A stretch of DNA of 5,408 nt from Candidatus Bathyarchaeota archaeon (lineage in GTDB: Archaea; Thermoproteota; Bathyarchaeia; RBG-16-48-13; GCA-020355125). The translations under genes and the position numbers were made by a program. Below the pieces are notes generated by a model that did no database searches, was not told where the DNA came from, and saw nothing but the letters and a program-made list of their open reading frames with translations. Shown in pieces: positions 1-5,408 of the stretch; the stretch's first letter is position 1, and each line of letters begins with the position of its first letter. The stretch is taken from assembly GCA_030671165.1 (NCBI GenBank), contig DAOVAG010000071.1:1-5408 (forward strand). The letters run 5' to 3'.

Positions 1-855
1 AGCTTGATGTCCCATTAAAGCTTCAGTTTCATCTCGACCGAAACGACCAACTCTCAATCGAAAGAATTTTCTGAGATTATGCGGTCTCATCGTAACTCGA
101 TTCGTCTTAGAATCAATCTCCAATAGCTTAGCTTTACCTAGTGCATTATGCCACATTTGAGTGAAATTGAGATGCGTGAATGGAAATAAATTATCTGTCT
201 TGCTTTTTCTAAACTTTTTTTGCGTTCTTTTACTGGCTCTCTCCAAGTATTGATCTCTATATGAGAGCCATTCTTCTACTGCCTCTTTGGCTTCAGGTGA
301 GATGAAAGTGATGCGTCTTTTCCCTGTTTTGGTATATTCAGCGCGGATTTTAATTCGGGCTGGATCACGATTAAGTTCTATTTCGCTTAGCTTGATCTTG
401 AGTGATTCCCCGATGCGCATACCACTTGAAGATAGAACTAAGGCTAATGCTTTACCTTGAACTGGGAGATATTCAATCACTCTCTTAAGCTCTTCATTAG
501 AGGGAATTTTCTCTTCAGAAATAGCTTCGGTCACTTTACCATTAAGATTCTTGAAAAACCGTTTTGGAAAATTGATTCCATTTTCATCTAAAAAGACTCG
601 AATTGAATTCAATCGATTACTTATTGTCGTCGGTGCTTTGCTCTTTAAGCTATCTTTGAAAAGGAGCATATCGTTGCGATAATCTCTAGCCTCCGCGAAA
701 TACCTCTCCGATAAGAGATCCAAATTCTCTCCTTTTAATTTTGGATAGATCACCTCAAAAAACGTTTTTAAACCCGTCATGTAATTTTTCTTTGTACTCT
801 CGCTCTCGTATTGTCGAAGGAAACCACTTACATTGATTGTTCCCTTATCACCCAT
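1..855 (-). CDS. Tyrosine recombinase / integrase (phage integrase family), C-terminus cut by window edge
   Basis: The frame is open from an ATG at 855 to the window edge, giving 285 codons. The protein would cut and rejoin DNA at specific sites through a covalent 3'-phosphotyrosine link. Residues about 8-105 look like the helical core-binding domain, and about 115-285 the catalytic domain. The visible catalytic set is Arg147 in SSGMRIGE, Lys176 in EYTKTGKRR, His259 and Arg262 in PHNLRKFF, and His283 in LMGHQ. The nucleophilic Tyr should lie some 8-10 residues further on, outside the window. The start is the first Met after an in-frame TAG at 904-906; no strong ribosome site precedes it, and a TATA-like box about 40 bp upstream suggests a very short leader. 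By hand count 14 of 25 Arg codons are CGN, against 2 of 19 in the transporter, which hints weakly at foreign origin. The style resembles archaeal mobile-element integrases more than XerA, but a housekeeping recombinase is not excluded. Confidence 0.9.
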   Translation of the reverse strand, partial: MGDKGTINVSGFLRQYESESTKKNYMTGLKTFFEVIYPKLKGENLDLLSERYFAEARDYRNDMLLFKDSLKSKAPTTISNRLNSIRVFLDENGINFPKRFFKNLNGKVTEAISEEKIPSNEELKRVIEYLPVQGKALALVLSSSGMRIGESLKIKLSEIELNRDPARIKIRAEYTKTGKRRITFISPEAKEAVEEWLSYRDQYLERASKRTQKKFRKSKTDNLFPFTHLNFTQMWHNALGKAKLLEIDSKTNRVTMRPHNLRKFFRLRVGRFGRDETEALMGHQA

Positions 856-887
856 CTCAATAACGCTCAGATAACAGTAAGGTGACT

Positions 888-900
888 CATAATATAAATA
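888..900 (-). promoter_or_regulatory. Candidate TATA box of the integrase gene
   Basis: Read on the minus strand this is TATTTATATTATG, centred about 40 bp before the integrase ATG at 855. Archaeal transcription normally starts about 25 bp after the TATA box, which would give a leader of only 10-15 nt. It suggests the integrase can be transcribed independently of the tldD-pmbA operon upstream. It is called by eye in an AT-rich spacer. Confidence 0.45.
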
Positions 901-943
901 GATCTAGAAGTATACGTTATAATAATGATACATATTAGATGAA

Positions 944-2308
944 TTATGGTGTACAAGTAAGATTGGGCACTAAAACACTTGGAGTCTTCCCAATAAATGA
1001 GAGCCGTATATCTGATCCAATTTCTATCTCCTTTAAGGCATTATATACATTTCCAGCTATCATGACTGGACTTAACGGATGAACCACTGTTTTATTTTTT
1101 ATATAAAATGCATTAGATGCGACTACACTAAAGTCACCTGAAATAAAGTTTGAGTGTCCAACCCCCATAAGTGAATATTTTACGAGTATTCCCTCATCAA
1201 TTGTCGATAGAATATCATCACGAGATTTATTACCAGGGAGGATTGAGTAATTTATGGGGGATATTCCTGGGAGTTGAAGATATCCTTCACCTCCTCTAGC
1301 AGCGTTTCCAGTACTTGTTTTTCCTTCCTGAAGCGCGGTGTAACTGTTATGTAAGTAGTTTTTTAGGACTCCTTTCTCTATTACAGGTTTTACTGTTGTT
1401 GGTATTCCTTCTGCATCATATTTTACTGTGTTCAGTCCGTCACTCATCCATGAATCATCTATTACTGTGAGGTTTTTCCAAGCAATTTTTTCATCTAATT
1501 TATCACATAAAGCACTTCTTTTCTCTTGGACAGCTCTCGCTGAGAGACCGTATGATAGTAGAGAGAGAAGGATTGATGAAGTATAGTTATCAAATAATAC
1601 TGGAAGTCTCTTTGTTTCTTCCAATCTTTTAGCTCCCAAAGAATTAATAGCTCTCTTTGCAGCTATTTCACCTACGCCTGAAAAGTCAAAAAGTCTTCTA
1701 CTTGATATTGATTCATAACCTGTCCTTTCTTCACCGCCCTCAACGGCTTTACAGTATATTCCACCACCAATACCTGTTCCAGAATCACCAATATTTATCC
1801 CTCGACTATTAGCAACAGCAAAATGGTTGACACCAACACCTATCCCACCAGAGACAAAAGTTATCTGTTGACTAATATCTTCTGCTTCTTTTACGATAAT
1901 TGAGGCTTTTGTCATCAAGTCACTCCCAGTTAGACCTAACATGTTGTCATCAAAATAACCGCTCTTACTAGATCTCTTCACAGGGTCAGGGAGATGGAGA
2001 AAGTTTGAATCTGCAGGTCTAATCCTCGCGATTTTAATAGCATCGTGAGCTGCTTTGAAAACTTTTTGTTCATCGATACTACTTACAGCAGCGAAGCCAA
2101 CCCGTTTTCCTAGAACTACGCGTACACCTAAACCTGCGGTTTCGCCTTCACTCAGGTTTATCAAACCACCTTGAATAGAACTATTTATACTTCGTGTCCG
2201 AGAAATGTAGGCTTCTGCCTCTTCAGCACCGTAAACTTCTGCTTTTTTTACGACTCTTTCAGCAAGAGAGATTAAATTATCGAGATCAATCATTACCACA
2301 CAGTTCAC
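944..2308 (-). CDS. pmbA: PmbA/TldE-family protein, non-catalytic partner of TldD
   Basis: A 454-residue protein, close to the usual length of about 450. In the studied bacterial system TldE pairs with TldD to make a Zn-dependent peptidase that degrades unfolded peptides; the TldE subunit lacks the metal site. Consistent with this, there is no HExxxH here. Family hallmarks are the N-terminal 'AEEAEAYISR' segment (28-37), 'GLGVRVVLGKRVGFA' (59-73), 'TSTGNAARGG' (331-340), and the C-terminal 'SGDFSVVASNAFYI' (390-403) followed by 'PVMIAGNVYNALKEI' (414-428). The annotated start is GTG at 2308, 3 nt after the tldD stop. A GGAGGAG at 2323-2329 inside the end of tldD lies 14 nt away, and AAGG is nearer. 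ATG at 2293 (Met6) is an equally good start, since AGGCGGTGA precedes it and the family-like sequence begins there. It is the second gene of the tldD operon and cytoplasmic, with no signal peptide or membrane segment. Confidence 0.9.
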   Translation of the reverse strand: MNCVVMIDLDNLISLAERVVKKAEVYGAEEAEAYISRTRSINSSIQGGLINLSEGETAGLGVRVVLGKRVGFAAVSSIDEQKVFKAAHDAIKIARIRPADSNFLHLPDPVKRSSKSGYFDDNMLGLTGSDLMTKASIIVKEAEDISQQITFVSGGIGVGVNHFAVANSRGINIGDSGTGIGGGIYCKAVEGGEERTGYESISSRRLFDFSGVGEIAAKRAINSLGAKRLEETKRLPVLFDNYTSSILLSLLSYGLSARAVQEKRSALCDKLDEKIAWKNLTVIDDSWMSDGLNTVKYDAEGIPTTVKPVIEKGVLKNYLHNSYTALQEGKTSTGNAARGGEGYLQLPGISPINYSILPGNKSRDDILSTIDEGILVKYSLMGVGHSNFISGDFSVVASNAFYIKNKTVVHPLSPVMIAGNVYNALKEIEIGSDIRLSFIGKTPSVLVPNLTCTP

Positions 2309-2311
2309 CGC

Positions 2312-3739
2312 CTAACCTTGTTCTCCTCCAAAAGTAGCTTCTTTCAAAAGTAAATGCGGTCCACCGATTCCAACGGGGAGTGGAGATTGACCACCCTTAC
2401 CACATCCACCAAAATAACTAGAGTAAACCTTCAAGTCTTTACATCTACCTATAACATTTTTAAGGAAATCAAAAATGTGTCCTCTAATAGCAACGTCTCT
2501 AAAAGCGTATTTTGGTTCGCCTCCTTCAACCCAATAACCACATATGGCTTTAAACAGGAAAGTTCCATCTAATGCCACTTGACCTCCAGATGTATTACAG
2601 ACGTACACACCATCTCTGAGAAGTTCTAAACCTTCCTCCACAGTGAGGTCTCCAGGGGTAAAATATGTATTACGCATTCTACATATTGGTTCAAAACTGA
2701 AATCAACAGCTCGTCCATTCCCTGTAGGCTCAGCGTTTACAGCTCCTGCAGTTCCTCTCAAATGTAAGTAATTCTCGAGGACTCCTTGATTTAATAACGT
2801 CACAGGTCTAGTTTCAACGCCTTCATCATCGAAGGGTAAAGTAAATCCTGGATATAGAGAGTGATTGACGACTCCTTCATCAATAATAGTTGCATATTCG
2901 CTTCCAAGCTTCTGGTTCAACTTTCCGCTAAGTGGGCTTCCACCGGTCATAATGAAATCGTACTCGGAAAGATGACCAAAAGATTCGTGAGCCATAACTC
3001 CACCCAATTTATTATCTATTAAAGCTCGAAATTTTCCCGCTGGAGGTTTTTTTCCCGCCAGTTTCTCAGCGGCCCATTTCGCAGCATTCTGACCCAGTCT
3101 TTCAGGTGCATATTCCTCCCTGAAGACCTCAAGACCGAGTGATCCGCCATGCCAATCGCGGGCATTCGTTAATAAATCTCCTCTTTTTAAGACCACGGTC
3201 ACACCCATACTTACAAGTAATACTTCACGGTTAATATCAGCGGATTCGGAGTTTAGAAAATATTTACGTCCATATGCTTCACCATATCTTGCTTGTGTAG
3301 TCATTACATCGACACCATCACCCTTGGCAGACTGTTCTCCACGGTGAAGCATCTCCTTTTTTTCCTCAAATTCAACGTTGATTGGATGCTTCTTAACACT
3401 AAGGGAGTGTTTACACTGGATTGGATCGTACTTTGCAGGTTTTAATTTTAGTTTTGCAAAAGAACTAGCTACCTTGGCTGCTTTAACAGCGTTTTGAACC
3501 ATCATTTTGATCGATTTCTTTGTAAGTAATGTCGTAAAAGAATACCCTGTTGCACCAGTATTATAGGCTCTAATCCCGATTCCAACTCTTCTGAAAACTC
3601 TAGTGTCCTTCAGATTCATCTTCTCAGAAATAATTGTAGTGTGTGCAATATCTTCTCCTCGCACTTCGATCAGATCAACATTAGATCGTTCACCAATCTT
3701 TAAAGCATAATTCATAAAATCATATGTACTTAAAGTCAA
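2312..3739 (-). CDS. tldD: TldD-family zinc metallopeptidase subunit
   Basis: A 475-residue protein (E. coli TldD is about 480). TldD supplies the active site of the TldD-TldE peptidase, which in bacteria degrades unstructured peptides and matures microcin B17. The HExxxH motif is HESFGH at residues 251-256 (DNA 2972-2989). The third metal ligand of the family, a Cys near the C-terminus, is Cys446 in GGCGKGGQS. Other family landmarks are 'GVGIRAYNTGATGYSF'-type residues at about 52-68, 'TGGSPLSGK' (265-273), 'FDDEGVETRP' (303-312), 'YLHLRGTAGAV' (324-334), and a closing 'EATFGGEQG'. The start is TTG, supported by AAGGTAGGA at 3748-3756 with 8 nt spacing; Met9 (3715) is the alternative. It is cytoplasmic, first in the operon, and divergent from the transporter gene. 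HESFGH replaces the common Ala after HE with Ser, a mild change that keeps all metal ligands. Confidence 0.93.
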   Translation of the reverse strand: MTLSTYDFMNYALKIGERSNVDLIEVRGEDIAHTTIISEKMNLKDTRVFRRVGIGIRAYNTGATGYSFTTLLTKKSIKMMVQNAVKAAKVASSFAKLKLKPAKYDPIQCKHSLSVKKHPINVEFEEKKEMLHRGEQSAKGDGVDVMTTQARYGEAYGRKYFLNSESADINREVLLVSMGVTVVLKRGDLLTNARDWHGGSLGLEVFREEYAPERLGQNAAKWAAEKLAGKKPPAGKFRALIDNKLGGVMAHESFGHLSEYDFIMTGGSPLSGKLNQKLGSEYATIIDEGVVNHSLYPGFTLPFDDEGVETRPVTLLNQGVLENYLHLRGTAGAVNAEPTGNGRAVDFSFEPICRMRNTYFTPGDLTVEEGLELLRDGVYVCNTSGGQVALDGTFLFKAICGYWVEGGEPKYAFRDVAIRGHIFDFLKNVIGRCKDLKVYSSYFGGCGKGGQSPLPVGIGGPHLLLKEATFGGEQG

Positions 3740-3747
3740 AAAAACAA

Positions 3748-3756
3748 TCCTACCTT
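3748..3756 (-). promoter_or_regulatory. Ribosome binding site supporting the TTG start of tldD
   Basis: On the minus strand AAGGTAGGA lies 8 nt before TTG at 3739. The next in-frame ATG (3715) has no comparable site, so this sequence decides for the TTG start. Confidence 0.6.
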
Positions 3757-3807
3757 CAGATATAATTTATTCATCTTGATTTAATTGACATCATTAAGAT
3801 AAAGGTT

Positions 3808-3815
3808 CTATACAA
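3808..3815 (-). promoter_or_regulatory. Candidate TATA box of the tldD-pmbA operon (one of two)
   Basis: TTGTATAG on the minus strand would place transcription start near 3786 and give a leader of about 47 nt containing the ribosome site at 3748-3756. The 8-mer CTTTATCT follows 3 bp later, at 3797-3804. The competing box CTTTATATAAATT at 3833-3845 is a better TATA match but implies a leader of about 75 nt. The sequence does not choose between them. Confidence 0.3.
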
Positions 3816-3832
3816 TTTGTACTCAAAATCTT

Positions 3833-3845
3833 AATTTATATAAAG
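3833..3845 (-). promoter_or_regulatory. Strong TATA-like sequence in the divergent region
   Basis: The minus strand reads CTTTATATAAATT and the plus strand AATTTATATAAAG. This is the best archaeal TATA match in the spacer. Because its core is nearly symmetric it could work in either direction. It lies about 95 bp before the tldD start and about 150 bp before the transporter start, so tldD is the more natural client. Confidence 0.4.
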
Positions 3846-3925
3846 CGAACACTAAGAAGAATTACTTTTCAGGTATATTTCACACAAAGATTGTTAATAA
3901 AGAGTTTACCCAACGTCTATCTTAT

Positions 3926-3939
3926 TAAATTCGAATTTA
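3926..3939. repeat. Perfect 14-bp palindrome at the transporter promoter
   Basis: TAAATTCGAATTTA equals its own reverse complement. It covers the position of the BRE element and enters the TATA box at about 3934-3944, so a protein bound here would affect TBP/TFB binding. Its function is inferred from position only; chance is not negligible in AT-rich DNA. Confidence 0.5.
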
Positions 3940-3944
3940 TATTA
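3934..3944 (+). promoter_or_regulatory. Candidate TATA box of the MFS transporter gene
   Basis: AATTTATATTA, preceded by CGA as a partial BRE, is centred about 57 bp before the ATG at 3997. A start of transcription near 3966 would give a leader of about 30 nt with the GTAGGA ribosome site (3985-3990, 6 nt before ATG). Confidence 0.5.
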
Positions 3945-3960
3945 GATAAAGTCTTTATCT
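3944..3960. promoter_or_regulatory. Palindromic candidate operator between TATA box and transporter start
   Basis: AGATAAAG-T-CTTTATCT is a perfect 8-bp inverted repeat around one base. It directly follows the transporter TATA box and ends just before the expected transcription start, where archaeal dimeric repressors usually bind to block polymerase. The same half-site AGATAAAG occurs once more at 3797-3804, beside a candidate tldD promoter. The regulator is not encoded in the window. A short hairpin role is unlikely because the loop would be a single base and there is no following T tract. Confidence 0.5.
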
Positions 3961-3996
3961 TTCAGAGGATATGATGTACCAAAAGTAGGAAAAAAC

Positions 3997-5271
3997 ATGA
4001 AAGCTTCAAAACTTTACACCACTAGTGTCATAATTTTATCAATGTCAGCACTAGTTGAAAATTTAGCTTACGCTTTACCTATGTCATATTTTCCACAGTA
4101 TATTCAAATTTTAGGAGGTCCAATCGCATACATTGGATTTTTTACCGCAGCTTTTACAATGGCAAATGCTCTGCTCTCCCAAAAATTTGGGAGTATATCA
4201 GATCGAATTGGAAGAAAAAGACTCATTGCAATGGGTTTAATAATGGACATTTTTTTAGGTTCATTGACGGGAATTATCTGGGATTGGTCATTACTACTGA
4301 TAATAAGATTGTTAAATGGTATAGCAACCGCAGCTGTAGTTGCTCCAGCTGAAGCGTCGTTAGTAGATCAAGTTCCTAAAAAGAGAATAGGTGAAGCTAT
4401 AGGATTTTATTTAACAATGAGTATGATTGGATTTAACTTAGGTCCTGTCTTTGGAGGTGCTATACAATTTTTAGGTGAGAACGTTCTAAATCTTGGACTT
4501 GAGTGGAGTTACAGATTCCCATTCTTCATAGACTCTCTTCTAGCTTTTGTAGCATTGCTATTAGTGTGGTTTGGAGTAAAAGAGACTAGAGGAAAGCAAT
4601 CTCCGAAAGTAATGATTCAAAATAAACCTGATGTGGAATTAAATGAGAAAATTAAGTCATCATTGAGGATTCTTAACATCACTTCCTTAACAACAGGCTT
4701 CTCTGTAGGTTTCATTATCCCGATTAGTGTACTTTATTTTGGAGATGTATTTCAAGCGACTTCACCACAAATAGGTATTATTTTATCGCTATCGGGATTC
4801 GTCGGTTTAACCTGTAACTTCTTTGCAGGAAAAATTTCTGATAGAATCGGTAGGAAACCCATCATAGCTTTAGGAGGTCTACCTTCCCGTATTGCAACAA
4901 TTATCTTTCCTTTTGCACCTAATCTCATCTCATCCGCTGTTGTAATGGTTTTTAGATCCTTTGGACATAATGTAGCCATGCCAGCATCTCAAGCCTTAAA
5001 TGCAGATCTCATACCCGAAAAAATGAGGGGAAAACTCTTCGGAAGAATGAGAGCATTCTTTAGTCTTGGAGCTGTCGTGGGACCAATATTATCCACTCTG
5101 ATTTATGATAGGTATAGGTTCCAAACATTTGTAATTCCATGGATTGGGAATCTAAATGTAAGAGGGGCTGGTATTCCGTTTCTAATCAGTAGTGTTGTAG
5201 GATTATTTTCCCTCTTTCTCTTACTCAAATTTGTTGATGAACCAAAAAGAATACATAAATCAGGTAGCTAA
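3997..5271 (+). CDS. Major facilitator superfamily transporter, drug/H+ antiporter type, 12 helices
   Basis: A 424-residue integral membrane protein with about twelve hydrophobic segments (roughly 9-27, 43-63, 76-95, 97-118, 134-157, 172-194, 229-250, 258-278, 287-306, 309-330, 353-370, 391-411) and a charged central loop at about 196-222. Motif A, GSISDRIGRK (65-74), lies between helices 2 and 3 and is repeated as GKISDRIGRK (278-287) between helices 8 and 9. Arg104 within RLLNGIATAA fits motif B. In helix 5, residues 136-154 match motif C, G(x8)G(x3)GP(x2)GG, which marks antiporters, so efflux driven by proton exchange is more likely than uptake. The substrate cannot be read from sequence. 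The ATG at 3997 has GTAGGA 6 nt upstream. The gene is transcribed away from tldD and runs toward the amidohydrolase gene. Arginine is almost always AGA/AGG. Confidence 0.93.
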   Translation: MKASKLYTTSVIILSMSALVENLAYALPMSYFPQYIQILGGPIAYIGFFTAAFTMANALLSQKFGSISDRIGRKRLIAMGLIMDIFLGSLTGIIWDWSLLLIIRLLNGIATAAVVAPAEASLVDQVPKKRIGEAIGFYLTMSMIGFNLGPVFGGAIQFLGENVLNLGLEWSYRFPFFIDSLLAFVALLLVWFGVKETRGKQSPKVMIQNKPDVELNEKIKSSLRILNITSLTTGFSVGFIIPISVLYFGDVFQATSPQIGIILSLSGFVGLTCNFFAGKISDRIGRKPIIALGGLPSRIATIIFPFAPNLISSAVVMVFRSFGHNVAMPASQALNADLIPEKMRGKLFGRMRAFFSLGAVVGPILSTLIYDRYRFQTFVIPWIGNLNVRGAGIPFLISSVVGLFSLFLLLKFVDEPKRIHKSGS

Positions 5272-5310
5272 AAGACAAAAAAGTAAATAATGTTTCCAAA
5301 ACAAAGTTTA
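5272..5310 (-). terminator. Possible T-rich terminator downstream of the amidohydrolase gene
   Basis: On the minus strand the spacer after the amidohydrolase stop contains clustered T runs (TTTGTTTT, then TTTTTT at 5277-5282 and TTTT shortly after). Archaeal genes often end at such oligo-T clusters without a hairpin. On the plus strand there is no comparable T tract for the transporter. Confidence 0.35.
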
Positions 5311-5318
5311 GTTATGAT

Positions 5319-5408
5319 CTAATAGATAGGTCTGATGAACTTTCCGTATCCAGGCTTTCCCATTACTTCTCCATCTTCCATGATTACTTGACCTCTGAGT
5401 ATTGTATG
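5319..5408 (-). CDS. Amidohydrolase (dihydropyrimidinase/hydantoinase/dihydroorotase group), C-terminal 29 residues only
   Basis: Only the end of the gene is inside the window; the frame is open to the right edge and stops at TAG (5319-5321). The tail contains TILRGQVIMEDGEV followed by GKPGYGKFIRP. 'V-RG-V--EDGE--GK-G-GKF' is the typical C-terminal beta-strand region of cyclic amidohydrolases such as dihydropyrimidinase, D-hydantoinase and dihydroorotase, metal enzymes that open cyclic amide rings. The metal-binding residues lie outside the window, so the exact substrate cannot be told. It is convergent with the transporter gene with a 47-bp gap, so it is not in the same operon. Confidence 0.75.
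   Translation of the reverse strand, partial: HTILRGQVIMEDGEVMGKPGYGKFIRPIY

Noticed and set aside
856..943. tRNA fragment or classic att site beside the integrase
   Set aside because: The spacer is AT-rich and holds no T-loop motif (GGTTCRANYCC) or acceptor stem; only a weak dyad is present.
856..943. Terminator after pmbA
   Set aside because: The minus strand here has no run of four or more T and no strong hairpin, so read-through into the integrase cannot be excluded.
2354..2572. 72-codon open frame on the plus strand
   Set aside because: It lies wholly antisense inside tldD, and its sequence shows no family features; it is a shadow of the real gene.
3740..3996. Possible precursor peptide gene or small RNA in the divergent spacer
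   Set aside because: I saw no open frame of useful length with a ribosome site except the five-codon mini-ORF, and no stable stem-loop with a T tract.
4752..4979. 75-codon open frame on the minus strand
   Set aside because: It lies antisense inside the transporter gene, whose membrane helices and motifs run through this stretch without a break.
5272..5318. Shared operon or functional coupling between transporter and amidohydrolase
   Set aside because: The two genes are convergent, so adjacency alone does not support co-transcription or a shared substrate.

Overview
The window looks like a piece of an AT-rich archaeal chromosome. The grounds are archaeal-type TATA boxes (TTTATATA-like) a short distance upstream of the genes, a tyrosine recombinase with the 'SSGMRIGE / YTKTG / HNLRKFF / LMGHQ' signature style common in archaea, and AT-rich spacers without bacterial -35/-10 pairs. 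I cannot fix the lineage; an Asgard- or TACK-type archaeon is only a guess. No RNA gene, CRISPR array or insertion sequence is visible.

Layout from left to right. (1) 1-855, minus: a tyrosine recombinase/integrase open at the left window edge, so its C-terminus with the catalytic tyrosine is missing. (2) 944-2308, minus: a PmbA/TldE-family protein. (3) 2312-3739, minus: its partner TldD, carrying the HExxxH metalloprotease motif. These two form a tight operon (tldD first, then pmbA, 3 nt apart) with non-ATG starts. (4) 3740-3996: a 257-bp divergent intergenic region with TATA-like boxes and striking palindromes. (5) 3997-5271, plus: a 12-helix major facilitator transporter of drug/H+ antiporter type. 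(6) 5319-5408, minus: the last 29 codons of an amidohydrolase of the dihydropyrimidinase/hydantoinase/dihydroorotase group, convergent with the transporter and cut by the right edge.

TldD and TldE are known to assemble into a Zn-dependent protease that degrades unfolded peptides and, in bacteria, trims some ribosomal peptides. The divergent transporter shares the promoter region with tldD. A perfect 8+1+8 palindrome lies just downstream of the transporter TATA box, and the same 8-mer recurs beside a candidate tldD promoter. Joint control of the two transcription units by one DNA-binding regulator is therefore possible, but this is inference. The integrase follows pmbA on the same strand but has its own TATA-like box and a different arginine-codon preference, so it may be a later arrival or the edge of an integrated element.
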